Origin: Bryobacterales bacterium
GTDB lineage: Bacteria; Acidobacteriota; Terriglobia; Bryobacterales; Bryobacteraceae
DNA length: 51,616 bases
NCBI GenBank assembly: GCA_016789745.1
Contig: JAEUQF010000178.1
Coordinates: 1 to 51,616 of the forward strand
Reading direction: 5' to 3'
Positions within the stretch are counted from its first letter, which is position 1; every line of letters starts with the position of its first letter. Of this stretch, positions 27,297 through 35,483 are shown one piece after another. The position numbers were made by a program, and so were the translations under genes. The notes beneath the pieces were generated by a model. The model was not told the origin of the DNA. It searched no databases and was given only the letters and a program-made list of their open reading frames with translations.

Positions 27297-28469
27297 ATGA
27301 TTCGCACCGTCGCCATACAGGGATACCGGTCACTGCGGGATCTGATTCTACCTTTGGAGCAACTCACGCTGGTCACCGGTGCGAATGGCAGCGGAAAGTC
27401 CAGCGTCTACCGTTCCCTGCGTTTGCTGGCCGATACCGCACAGAACTCCGTCATCGCTTCGCTGGCGCGGGAAGGGGGTCTGGCCTCCACGTTCTGGGCT
27501 GGCCCAGAAACCATCGCCAAAAGCGTGCGTCGCGGCGAACACGCTGTCGAAGGCCTCGCCAAAAGGAATAGCGCGAGCCTGAAACTCGGATTCGGCGGCG
27601 ACGACTATGGATACAGCATTGACCTAGGCTTTCCCCCGCAACCTCCGCCGGCCACCATGTTCAGCCTCGATCCACGGGTGAAACGCGAATGCCTGTGGCA
27701 TGGGCCCGTCTATCGCAAGGTCTCGGCGCTGGTGGATCGACGCAACAATTTCGTATGGCTCCCAACCATGCACGACGAAGAACCCGTGATGCTCACGCAG
27801 CATCTTGCCGACACCGACAGCATGCTCGCCAGCGTGGCCGACCCGCAACGTGCGCCGGAGATGCTGCAGGTCCGCGAAGCCGTACGCCAGTGGCGCTTCT
27901 ACGACCACTTCCGTACCGATATCGATTCACCCGCCAGGGCCGCGCAGATCGGCACCTTCTCGCCGATTCTTCACCATGACGGCAGCAACCTTTCCGCCGC
28001 GTTGCAGACTATCATCGAGATCCGTGCCGATGAAGCACTACCCATCACTCTCGACGATGCTTTCCCTGGCAGCCGGTTGCAGGTGGAAGACCGCAACGGC
28101 CGCTTTGAGTTGCAGTTGCAGCAGCATGGCTTGCTACGCCCGCTGTCCGCCGCGGAACTGTCCGACGGGACGCTGCGCTTTCTGCTTTGGGCCGCCGCAC
28201 TTCTAACGCCGCGGCCGCCGGAGTTAATGGTTCTGAACGAGCCGGAAACCAGCCTGCACCCTGATCTGTTACCGGCGCTGGCCAGGCTGATCCTGGCAGC
28301 CGCGAAGCAGACGCAGATCGTCGTCGTCACCCACGCGCCGACCTTGATCGCCAGCCTGGAAACGGCCACTCTCTGCCGGCGGCTGCACTTACGAAAGAGC
28401 TTCGGGGAAACGGCACTGGATGGTGCCACGCCGTTCCAAACACCCAAATGGGCGTGGCCGAGCCGCTAG
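27297..28469 (+). CDS. AAA family ATPase (RecF/SMC-like, AAA_21 type)
   Basis: A 390 aa ATPase with Walker A GANGSGKSS (28-36), an ABC-like signature region SAAELSDGTLRF (~287) and Walker B VLNEPETSLHPDLLP (~318), then VVVTHAPTLI. There is no Toprim (OLD nuclease) domain and no nuclease gene beside it. Such stand-alone predicted ATPases are common, and their roles are mostly unknown. It lies 10 bp after the kinase and may be read from the same transcript. It converges with the DUF362 gene at a gap of 4 bp. Confidence 0.85.
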   Translation: MIRTVAIQGYRSLRDLILPLEQLTLVTGANGSGKSSVYRSLRLLADTAQNSVIASLAREGGLASTFWAGPETIAKSVRRGEHAVEGLAKRNSASLKLGFGGDDYGYSIDLGFPPQPPPATMFSLDPRVKRECLWHGPVYRKVSALVDRRNNFVWLPTMHDEEPVMLTQHLADTDSMLASVADPQRAPEMLQVREAVRQWRFYDHFRTDIDSPARAAQIGTFSPILHHDGSNLSAALQTIIEIRADEALPITLDDAFPGSRLQVEDRNGRFELQLQQHGLLRPLSAAELSDGTLRFLLWAAALLTPRPPELMVLNEPETSLHPDLLPALARLILAAAKQTQIVVVTHAPTLIASLETATLCRRLHLRKSFGETALDGATPFQTPKWAWPSR

Positions 28470-28473
28470 CAAC

Positions 28474-30054
28474 CTAAGCCCGCCAGCGAATCCCGTCCGG
28501 CGTATCGCCGCTGTTATTGTTGCCGGTCACCAGGGCACTGAGAAGCGCTTCGCCCTGCCGCGGCTGCATCGTGAACTCCAGTTCATTCTTCCCGGGCTTC
28601 AACGACACCGCGAACTGGAACTGGCCGACGCGATACCGCGTGTCGGATTCAAACTGCGCCACGGTCTCACCATTGCAGCGCGCCGTCACCGACCCGCGCA
28701 CGCCAAGCCAGAGAAATCCCGTCTGGTGCCCGCGCGAATCCACTGTGACAGCCGCCTTGTAAACGGTGCCTGCCGCCGGGGCGACTCCGGTCGCTTTCGC
28801 CAGATCCAGCGTGTCGAAGGGCGCGGTGTGCTGCTGCCAGCCCTGCCCGGCCGACAGACGCCATTCGCGATTGCAGCGCCCATACCAGCGCTTCGGCTTT
28901 TCCCAATTGCGGTTGTCGCGATCCGGCTCATCGCCGCGCAGATCCACGGTGGACAGGTCCATCGACCCCATCATGCGCTTCGAAGCCATCTGCAGAAAGT
29001 CGATGTCGTGCGGGTTGAAGCCCATCAGTTTGGCCGCCATTGCATCGCTCATGACGGGGTCCTCGCAGGCCATCACCAGGTTGGACCGCACCGTCTGGTC
29101 ATCGCGATGCACCGAATGCTCCTGGCTCTGCAGGCCGCGAATGCCGTCCACCACGCAATAGTCGGGCGGATGGAACGCAGCCAGGTCGCAGATGAACGGG
29201 TCGATGCGGTCGCCTGCCGAATGCTGTTCGTGCAGCAGTGCGTTGTGGAATCCGCCGGGCAGCGCATAGGCTTCGCGGGGCGCCGTCCCCACGTAGTTCT
29301 TCAACACCGCCGTGATGCCCGATTGCAGGTGCACCTTCATCACCGGCACCGAAATCAGGAAGTCGCAGCCGGTGATGGTGTTGGTGACGAAGTAATCGGA
29401 ACGCCCGCCAAACGCGCCCTGCCCGTTGGGTGCTTTCGGCACCTCAATGCGTTTGAACTTGCCGTCAGGGCCGCGCACGCAGTCATAACTCAAATCCACG
29501 TAGTCGAACTTCTTGGCCGGATTCGCCATCGCGGCGTTGCGGATCATGGAACCGAGTGACCCGTCGAAGCCGGGGAACTCCTCATCCCCCCACTCAAAGC
29601 CGATAGCACTGACGCGCTTGCCGCCCTGCGTCACCACGTTATCTTCCGCCTTGTCCGAAGGCCGGCGGTAGGTGCCGCCCTCTGCGATGGTCACGCGCGC
29701 GGCCTGGGACCGCGTTGCCACATACTCCAGCACCGCCTGCGTGACCCGGAAGTCCGTGATGTCGCCCAAGGCATAGGCCGGATGGGGCCGCAGGAACACG
29801 ATGTTCGGCTTAATGACCACCCAGGAGCCCGGCTTGATCTTGTCCGCCAGCGAGCCCGCCTTCGGGGCGCCGTAATCAATGGCCGTGAAGACCATGTCGC
29901 GCACCTGCTCGTAGCTCAGCCCGTCTTCCAGCGAAGCCGGTTGCCGTAGCTTGCCATGCGTCGACCGCACCAGCCCGATCTTCGTACGGCTGTCCGGAGC
30001 CGCCTGGAGCGCCGCCGCGCCCGCCGTTGTCAGAAAGAATTGCCGTCGATTCAT
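28474..30054 (-). CDS. DUF362 protein, Tat-exported
   Basis: A 526 aa protein with a twin-arginine leader (MNRRQFFLTTAGAAALQAA). The DUF362 domain (~25-370) includes VVIKPNIVF, a VTIAEGG strand and FLISVPVMKVH (the classic K-H of this domain), ADEAMAAK-like MSDAMAAKLMGF and a FICDLA/PDYCVVDGI stretch. A C-terminal beta-sandwich (~400-526) with FLWLGVRGSVTARCNGETV may bind sugars or protein. The role of DUF362 is unknown. It is the second gene of a DUF362 pair joined by an ATGA overlap. Confidence 0.88.
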   Translation of the reverse strand: MNRRQFFLTTAGAAALQAAPDSRTKIGLVRSTHGKLRQPASLEDGLSYEQVRDMVFTAIDYGAPKAGSLADKIKPGSWVVIKPNIVFLRPHPAYALGDITDFRVTQAVLEYVATRSQAARVTIAEGGTYRRPSDKAEDNVVTQGGKRVSAIGFEWGDEEFPGFDGSLGSMIRNAAMANPAKKFDYVDLSYDCVRGPDGKFKRIEVPKAPNGQGAFGGRSDYFVTNTITGCDFLISVPVMKVHLQSGITAVLKNYVGTAPREAYALPGGFHNALLHEQHSAGDRIDPFICDLAAFHPPDYCVVDGIRGLQSQEHSVHRDDQTVRSNLVMACEDPVMSDAMAAKLMGFNPHDIDFLQMASKRMMGSMDLSTVDLRGDEPDRDNRNWEKPKRWYGRCNREWRLSAGQGWQQHTAPFDTLDLAKATGVAPAAGTVYKAAVTVDSRGHQTGFLWLGVRGSVTARCNGETVAQFESDTRYRVGQFQFAVSLKPGKNELEFTMQPRQGEALLSALVTGNNNSGDTPDGIRWRA

Positions 30055-31076
30055 AGGTAGCCTGCCGGTTTCTGAAAGGCCTTTCGGGCCTCGTCAATCT
30101 CATTCCCGCGCGTCCAGATGGAGTCGGGATTCCCAACACCGAAGCCACGCGCCTCCAGCCGGTCGAGCAGCGGCAGTTTGTCGGCTTGGAAGCCCATCAC
30201 GGCCGCCGCAATCGTGTCCACCGCCACTGCGTTTCCACCCGCGATGACGATGTTGTGCCGCACCGCGCCCTTCTCGTCACGATGCTGCGCGCCGCCCACT
30301 ACGGCGAAGTCCGCCGGATGGTGCAGATACAGATCGGTCAACACATCCACGGCATCACCAAGGGCAAACAGCTTCTCGCGATTGGCGCCATACACCTCGC
30401 GCGGCGCGACGGCCCAGTAGTTGGCCACCGCCGCTGCAACGCCCGTGACGGGAGAGGTCGCCAGCGGTGCGATGGAAATCAGCCGGTCGCATTCCAGCAC
30501 CGTTTTCGCCAGCGCATAGACGCCCTGCGGATTGCTTTTGGCGAAGGTGCGGCGTGGGGCCGGGGCCTGCAGCCAGGCATCCTTCGATAAATCCACATAC
30601 TCAATGCGCCGTGCCGGATGCGCCGCGCTTACCTGCTTCAGGCGTTCCGACCACGAAGCGGGAGCCGCGCCATCGGCCGCCAGCGTCAATCGCCGGCCCA
30701 TGCCGCGTTTGGCGTAGTCTTCGAGCATCGTGAACACCAGCACCTCGTCGGCACGCGACTGGGCCGACAGCGCCGCCACAAATACTACCCATTCATCGGA
30801 TTCCGGCATTTTGCGCGGTCCGCTGCGGCCCGGCCGCGACAGGCGCCTGGCACTGAACTCCATCGCCTTATGCAGCATCGCCGCCATCTGTTCACGTGAG
30901 AGGGAAGAATCGGGAGGACAGGGCTGCGCCAACCCGGTGAGTTTGGTGCCGTCATGTTCCTCGGCTTGTTTGAGCGACGAGAGGACAACGCCAACTCGGG
31001 GCACAGCATCGAACGTAGCCGATGCCAGCATCGACTCTTCCGGCTTGGTCCGTTGACCACTAGACCCGGATTGCAT
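30051..31076 (-). CDS. DUF362 protein
   Basis: A 341 aa protein with the DUF362 pattern: RRIEYVDLSKDAWL, LECDRLISIAPLATSPVTGVAAAVANYW, FAVVGGAQHRDEKG, NIVIAGGNAVAVDTIAAAVMGF. No signal peptide is visible, unlike its neighbour. A start at Met16 (31031) is also possible; ATG 31076 was kept because a TATAGT hexamer lies nine bases upstream. The ATGA overlap with the downstream DUF362 gene suggests the two products work as a pair, one cytoplasmic and one exported (inference). Confidence 0.82.
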   Translation of the reverse strand: MQSGSSGQRTKPEESMLASATFDAVPRVGVVLSSLKQAEEHDGTKLTGLAQPCPPDSSLSREQMAAMLHKAMEFSARRLSRPGRSGPRKMPESDEWVVFVAALSAQSRADEVLVFTMLEDYAKRGMGRRLTLAADGAAPASWSERLKQVSAAHPARRIEYVDLSKDAWLQAPAPRRTFAKSNPQGVYALAKTVLECDRLISIAPLATSPVTGVAAAVANYWAVAPREVYGANREKLFALGDAVDVLTDLYLHHPADFAVVGGAQHRDEKGAVRHNIVIAGGNAVAVDTIAAAVMGFQADKLPLLDRLEARGFGVGNPDSIWTRGNEIDEARKAFQKPAGYL

Positions 31077-31085
31077 GATGCCTTT

Positions 31086-31091
31086 ACTATA
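31086..31091 (-). promoter_or_regulatory. Candidate -10 element (TATAGT) for the DUF362 pair
   Basis: On the minus strand TATAGT ends nine bases before the ATG at 31076, with AAAGG in the gap. No -35 match is visible. Confidence 0.35.
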
Positions 31092-31288
31092 CGCCTGTTT
31101 CCTGGCGCTGCATACGCGACAGTTACGTAGAGATTATCGAGTTGAGCCGGGTACGCTGGCCAGGCACGGCGGGTAGCGGGCGTGGGTTTCGGGCAGGGCT
31201 CCGCCTCGGGAAGCCGGAGGGGGGGCAAATTGTCAAAGATCGGGCCGGAGACGCTGCAGATAGGGATAAGCGCAGCGCTCGCGGCGGG

Positions 31289-32032
31289 TTAACGGTTTAG
31301 CGGCGGGTGCGAAACCGCGCCGCGAGGCGGTAGCTGGGCGCCAATCGCCAGCAGCGAAATCACAAACAGGGCCAGAACGGAGAACCAACGGCGCCAACCG
31401 GTAACGCGGGGTTCGGGCGCCGCGGGAGGAGTCGGCGGAGGCGAAGTAGGTTCGTCCCTAACGGTTGGTGGTGCGGATCCGGCGGTTTGGTCCGGGCTGG
31501 CGACGCCGCGTTCGCGCTGCATCCGGAGCAGCGCTTCGCGACAGCGGAAATAGGTTCGCTGGAAACGCTGCGCCATGCGGTTGAGGTTCTCGAGAGCCGG
31601 CGTGGCCGAGAGCCGCTGGATGGCGAGGGCTTCGAGGGTGACGGCGTCCATCCTCTCGAACTCGGTCGGGGCTTCTTTCAGGGCTCGAGACATCTCGAGG
31701 TTCATGAGTCCCTTTTCGTGGCGCTCGGCGCGGCGCATACGCCAGCGGGCGTTCACCATGTCGATGACGAGTTCGTGCTCTTCGAGGTTGGCGGGGGTGA
31801 ATTCGTCGAGGAACTCGGCTTTGAGGGCCTCGTATTCGGTCCGGCTCTCGGTGGCAAGGACGATGTCGCGGGAGTAGAGTCCGTGCTTGAAGGAGTTGGC
31901 GGCGGACCGCTTCTTGCCGGACTCGGTTTTTGGGCCCTTGGACTTGGCGCCGTTTTCGGGGGAGGTTTCGGCGCGGCGGTCGTGGGGCTTGGAATCGGGG
32001 TTGACGATTTCGGGTTCTGCGATGTTTTCCAT
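31289..32032 (-). CDS. GPKT/NSFKHGLYS family protein of unknown function with C-terminal membrane anchor
   Basis: A 247 aa protein starting MENIAEPE. It has a basic N-terminal motif SKGPKTESGKKRSAANSFKHGLYSR, quoted in part as NSFKHGLYSR, then a helical charged region (~70-180), a Pro-rich linker and a membrane helix at ~218-236 (WFSVLALFVISLLAIG). The (T/S)GPKTxxGK...N.xKHGL motif is known to me from large paralogous families in Acidobacteria and Planctomycetes, role unknown. The frame is open upstream to 32140, but the family start is at 32032. The sequence just upstream is a decayed gene copy (32168-32336), which suggests that this gene arrived by rearrangement. Confidence 0.7.
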   Translation of the reverse strand: MENIAEPEIVNPDSKPHDRRAETSPENGAKSKGPKTESGKKRSAANSFKHGLYSRDIVLATESRTEYEALKAEFLDEFTPANLEEHELVIDMVNARWRMRRAERHEKGLMNLEMSRALKEAPTEFERMDAVTLEALAIQRLSATPALENLNRMAQRFQRTYFRCREALLRMQRERGVASPDQTAGSAPPTVRDEPTSPPPTPPAAPEPRVTGWRRWFSVLALFVISLLAIGAQLPPRGAVSHPPLNR

Positions 32033-32167
32033 GGCGAACTCAGGATGGCAGCGGGGGCCTCGGGTAAGACATGGATGTGGTTGTGGGGATTGGGGAAAGC
32101 AGCGCTCGACGGGCTGGCGGCACTGCACAAAATCCGACACCCGCCGAGGAGGGGAAGGAGTTTCGGC

Positions 32168-32336
32168 AACCGTTCCCCTTCGGGTTGCTGTGCGTCACGC
32201 CCGGCAGCGGCGCGATGCCGTACAACTGGTTCAGCGGCGAGGCGTCGGGGGGAAACCGGCGCGGCCGCGTCCCTGATACGGTCGCCGTCCAGCCCGAGGG
32301 GGTCTGCAAAGAGATGCCGCTGGCCAGCGTTTCGGC
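32168..32336 (-). pseudogene. Truncated duplicate of the secreted-protein gene at 33297-34190
   Basis: The minus strand reads AETLASGISLQTPSGWTATV, then a PPDAS..NQLYGIAPLPGV stretch. The gene at 33297-34190 reads AETLASGIAFQTPSGWTATV and PPNAS..NELYGIAPLAGV. DNA similarity is clear too (for example GCGGCGCGATGCCGTACAAC is in both). The copy has no signal peptide, loses similarity near SNP at its 3' end, and has drifted to GTRPRRF where the parent has GDAAALV. It occupies the 431 bp between the flanking genes; the remaining DNA there shows no other recognisable gene. Confidence 0.75.
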
Positions 32337-32463
32337 CGTGATAGAAAGAAGCGTTTCCGCGGCGTCCGTTTGGTTTCTGCAAGAGGGTTGTGAAGCTCCG
32401 AAACACCCCACTGTGAACTGGTTCGACGAAGTGCGCCGCCTCGCCCCGCCCCGCGCCTGATCT

Positions 32464-33270
32464 CTACTCGATCTCGACACGGTAGAACAATTTCGGATCC
32501 CTGAACAGGAGCGTGTAGCCGAACGCCGTGAACGTCGCCTCTTTCCCCGGAGCCAGATCCTTCACTTCCCGCACATAGTTGCGCACGGCCTTGCCGTCCT
32601 TGTTGCGCAGTTCAATCAAGATCCGCGCTACCTTGAACGGTCGCTGGCTTTGATTGGTCAGCACGCCCTCCATCCGGTCTTCTTCCGCGACCCTGCCCTC
32701 CCTGGTCCGCGTCTGCACGCGCGTGAACTTCAGTTCGTACTCGGGTTTGGCAGCGGCGGCCGGTGATGCCGCCGGCGACAGCGCGGCAGCAGGGGCCGCC
32801 AATCGTGCTGTGCTTAGGATCCAGCGCAGATCCATCAGGTTGGCCTGCAGCGCGTTGCTGCTGTCGATGGCCATCAGCGCCACTGCCTCGCCCTTCACCA
32901 CGGAGGCGCCGAAGTACCCAACGCCCGGACCCAGCTTCCCGCCCAAGTTCCACTTCCGTAGGGAAGACGCGGTGGAATCGGCGATCACGGTTTCCGGCGC
33001 GGCGGTCTTCTCCACGCCCATGGCCTGCAACACTTTCAGGAAGAACTCGTCGACTTCCGGGGACTGCGGGCCGCTCGCCTTCGGTAGCCGTGCCACCAGG
33101 TAGATGCCGGTAGCCTTGTCCTTGCCCTCCGGATAGAGCAGTAGCGTCCGGTCGCGCTCCTCGCGCGCCCAGGTATCGGGCAGATCGAAGAGGATGTCCT
33201 TCCATCCGAGAAAGGGGGTCCGCGCGAAACCCGGCGCCGTCAGCGCCAACAACAGCAGCATTGTTTTCAT
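32464..33270 (-). CDS. Secreted protein of unknown function
   Basis: A 268 aa protein with a short signal peptide (MKTMLLLLALTAPGFA). Residues ~20-150 (FLGWKDILFDLPDTWARE) resemble a compact alpha/beta domain, an Ala/Pro-rich linker follows (~158-178), and the C-terminal ~90 residues form a beta-rich module (VLTNQSQRPFKVARILIELRN, FTAFGYTLLF). Downstream of the related secreted-protein gene by 26 bp, so probably cotranscribed. AGGAGAA precedes the ATG. I do not recognise the family. Confidence 0.75.
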   Translation of the reverse strand: MKTMLLLLALTAPGFARTPFLGWKDILFDLPDTWAREERDRTLLLYPEGKDKATGIYLVARLPKASGPQSPEVDEFFLKVLQAMGVEKTAAPETVIADSTASSLRKWNLGGKLGPGVGYFGASVVKGEAVALMAIDSSNALQANLMDLRWILSTARLAAPAAALSPAASPAAAAKPEYELKFTRVQTRTREGRVAEEDRMEGVLTNQSQRPFKVARILIELRNKDGKAVRNYVREVKDLAPGKEATFTAFGYTLLFRDPKLFYRVEIE

Positions 33271-33296
33271 GGGAGTTCTCCTTATTTGTCGCTCTG

Positions 33297-34190
33297 TTAT
33301 TCGTTGATACCCACCACAAACCAGCGCTTCCCATTCAAAAACGTCCTTGTACCGTCGGCGGATAACTGAATCATCTCTTTCGTACCGTTGGACGCCGTCA
33401 GTTCCAGCAGCGCCTGTCCGCCCTGCTCCACCACGCGCCAGCGGCCGTCCTGCGCATCACGCCCGGCGGACCCGCCCGTCGCCCCCGGCACGTATACCGA
33501 CACCGAACTGGCCGCGCGAAAGGCATAGCTGCCGTCGGCTGACAGAAACAGCTTCTTTTCGCTACTGTAGCCGCCTCCGCCGCCGCCGGAATTGTAGCTG
33601 CTCATGTACACCAGCTTCTTGTCGGTCAACCGGGCCATCCACTGGCGCACCAACGGAGTCCCCGCCGCGGGAGCACCCACCGCCGGAGCCGCCTTCGCCC
33701 CTGCCTGCAGATGAATGCTGGTGGCTGCTTCGGCCAGTGCCGATTGCCGCGCCGCCAGCAGTTGCGGTGTTCCGGCCGCAACCAGCAACGCCGCGCGGTT
33801 GCCAGGCAGGCTGACCACGAAAAACAGCATTCGCCCCCGTTCGCCGTTCTTGTTTACGTCATAGCCGAACACCTTCCCTGCCCCGCCGGCCGCCTGGAAC
33901 ACCACCGGCTGTCCCACCGATTGCGCCGTGACCCCTTCGCCTTCGAAGTTCTTTGCCAGCACGGCGGGCAGTTGCGGATCGTTGCTGTCCTTCACACCGG
34001 CCAGCGGCGCGATGCCGTACAACTCATTCTGAGCCGAGGCATTGGGTGGAACCAGGGCCGCCGCGTCGCCCACCACTGTTGCTGTCCAGCCCGACGGCGT
34101 CTGGAACGCGATGCCGCTCGCCAGCGTCTCGGCCGCAAGCGTTCCGGCGCTCAGCAGTGCCGCGGTGACGATGATTGTGGTTGTTTTCAT
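33297..34190 (-). CDS. Secreted protein of unknown function with C-terminal beta domain
   Basis: A 297 aa protein with a signal peptide starting MKTTTIIVTAALLSAG. ATG 34190 was preferred over 34211 because the signal peptide begins there and AGGAGAC lies upstream. Residues ~20-165 (FQTPSGWTATVVGDAAAL) form a domain like that of PsbP/DcrB-type proteins. After a Pro/Ala linker, residues ~185-297 are a lipocalin-like strand-rich region with a Gly-rich loop (YNSGGGGGGYSS), DGRWRV and LNGKRWFVV. A decayed partial copy lies at 32168-32336. A Pho-box-like direct repeat occurs upstream at 34253-34270. Confidence 0.75.
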   Translation of the reverse strand: MKTTTIIVTAALLSAGTLAAETLASGIAFQTPSGWTATVVGDAAALVPPNASAQNELYGIAPLAGVKDSNDPQLPAVLAKNFEGEGVTAQSVGQPVVFQAAGGAGKVFGYDVNKNGERGRMLFFVVSLPGNRAALLVAAGTPQLLAARQSALAEAATSIHLQAGAKAAPAVGAPAAGTPLVRQWMARLTDKKLVYMSSYNSGGGGGGYSSEKKLFLSADGSYAFRAASSVSVYVPGATGGSAGRDAQDGRWRVVEQGGQALLELTASNGTKEMIQLSADGTRTFLNGKRWFVVGINE

Positions 34191-34252
34191 GGTGCGCTGT
34201 CTCCTCACCACTTCATGCTAAGTCCTGCAGTTCGGTGGACCGTGAGATTTCT

Positions 34253-34270
34253 GTAAAAGAATCATGAAGG
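34253..34270. promoter_or_regulatory. Second Pho-box-like direct repeat (7-4-7)
   Basis: GTAAAAG (34253-34259) and ATGAAGG (34264-34270) at 11 bp spacing; the reverse strand reads CCTTCAT-4 bp-CTTTTAC. Together with flanking TTTC and CG it matches the site at 22462-22479. It lies between the divergent secreted-protein operon and the YdcF-like gene. Confidence 0.45.
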
Positions 34271-34309
34271 CGCGCCGCCCCGGCAACAGGAGTATTCTGG
34301 AGTTGATCA

Positions 34310-34897
34310 ATGAAACGCTGGGTATGGATACTCCCCGCGATCCTCAGTGTCGGGATAGCGGGTTATCTCTGGCGCTTAACGGCCGAGATCCAGCGACAGT
34401 CCGTTGCCGATGAGGCACAACTGGCCGACGTCATCGTCGTGCTGGGTGCGGCCGAATACCGTGGCCGGCCGTCGCCGGTGCTGAAGGCCCGTCTCGACCA
34501 CGCGCTGGAGTTGTATCTGCGCGGGCTGGCACCGCGTATCCTGACCACGGGCGGATCCGGCGGCGACCCGGACTGGACCGAAAGCGAAGTCGGGCGCAAG
34601 TATCTGGCCAGCCGGGGCGTTCCGGTGGAGGATATCATCCTCGAAGCCGAGGGCGCCTCCACCGCCGAAAGTACGAAGGCAGCGGCCGAGATCATGCGCC
34701 GCATGGACCTCCGGACCTGCATCCTGGTCAGCGACGGGTATCACATCTTCCGCGCCAAGCGGATGCTGGAGAGCCAGGGCGTGCGCGTTTACGGGTCGCC
34801 CCGCCCGTCGCAGCAGCGTGATCTGTGGAGCCAGCGCTGGCTGTGGATCCGGCAAGCCGTCGGCTACGGTTTGTGGTCGGTGGGTATCCGGATTTAG
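34310..34897 (+). CDS. YdcF/DUF218-family membrane-anchored protein
   Basis: A 195 aa protein with one N-terminal membrane helix (~4-22), then a DUF218 domain: DVIVVLGAAEYRGRPSPVLKAR, ILTTGGSGGDPDWTESEV, ILEAEGASTAEST and ILVSDGYHIFRAKRM. The E-x-x-S-x-x-T and S-D-x-Y-H motifs are typical of YdcF-like proteins, which bind nucleotides or act near envelope synthesis. The exact role is unknown. AGGAG and GGAG precede the ATG. It is separated by 58 bp from the deacylase gene in the same direction. Confidence 0.88.
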   Translation: MKRWVWILPAILSVGIAGYLWRLTAEIQRQSVADEAQLADVIVVLGAAEYRGRPSPVLKARLDHALELYLRGLAPRILTTGGSGGDPDWTESEVGRKYLASRGVPVEDIILEAEGASTAESTKAAAEIMRRMDLRTCILVSDGYHIFRAKRMLESQGVRVYGSPRPSQQRDLWSQRWLWIRQAVGYGLWSVGIRI

Positions 34898-34955
34898 CCG
34901 GGACGGATCTGGCCCCCGAGTTGCTCCTGCATCGAATGAGAAAGGAGAGCCTCCG

Positions 34956-35456
34956 ATGATCGCTCCCAGATTGGCAGAGTTCCTGGACCGGCATCATGCG
35001 CTGTACACGCATAAGACGCACCGGCTCACCTATACCAACAAAGACCTGGCCCAAGCCGACCACACGCCGCCGTGGGAAGTGGCAAAGACCGTTGTGTTCG
35101 TCGCCGACGGCGTTTTCGCCATGGCCGTGCTGCCCGCCAGCGCCCACATCGAACTCGACATCCTGAAGAAAACGCTTGGCATTTCCGACCTCCGCCTGGC
35201 CAATGAAAAGGAGCTGGCCGCCTTGTTCCCCGATTGTGAACTGGGCGCCATGCCCCCGTTCGGCAACCTTTACGGGGATATCCCGGTGTACGTCGACCGG
35301 GCGCTGTCGTATGAGGACGAGATCGCCTTCAACGCCGGCACGCACCGCGACGTGATCCACATGAAGTTCCGGGACTTCCAGCATTTCGTGCATCCGGCGA
35401 TCCTGGGCTTTGCGTTTCCGGACCAGCGGGTGCATGTGGTGGCGTTTGGGTTATAG
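34956..35456 (+). CDS. YbaK/ProX-type aminoacyl-tRNA deacylase-like protein
   Basis: A 166 aa cytoplasmic protein matching the YbaK fold: VAKTVVFVADGVFAMAVLPA (the conserved Lys region), ANEKELAALFPDCELGAMPPFG, and NAGTHRDVIHMKFRDF. Such proteins remove wrongly attached amino acids from tRNA. AAAGGAGA at 34941-34948 gives a strong ribosome binding site for ATG 34956; the longer frame upstream overlaps the YdcF gene and was rejected. The specificity cannot be read from the sequence. Confidence 0.88.
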   Translation: MIAPRLAEFLDRHHALYTHKTHRLTYTNKDLAQADHTPPWEVAKTVVFVADGVFAMAVLPASAHIELDILKKTLGISDLRLANEKELAALFPDCELGAMPPFGNLYGDIPVYVDRALSYEDEIAFNAGTHRDVIHMKFRDFQHFVHPAILGFAFPDQRVHVVAFGL

Positions 35457-35462
35457 GGCGCA

Positions 35463-35478
35463 CCCACCCTGGCGTGGG
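35463..35478. terminator. Small hairpin between convergent genes
   Basis: CCCAC and GTGGG pair around a 6-base loop in the 27 bp gap between the stops of the deacylase gene and the kinase gene. There is no T-run, so it is at best a weak bidirectional stop signal. Confidence 0.25.
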
Positions 35479-35483
35479 AGACG

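Noticed and set aside
27297..28469. Possible defence system around the AAA ATPase
   Set aside because: No Toprim domain, nuclease, reverse transcriptase or HNH gene is beside it; a lone ATPase of this type is not enough.
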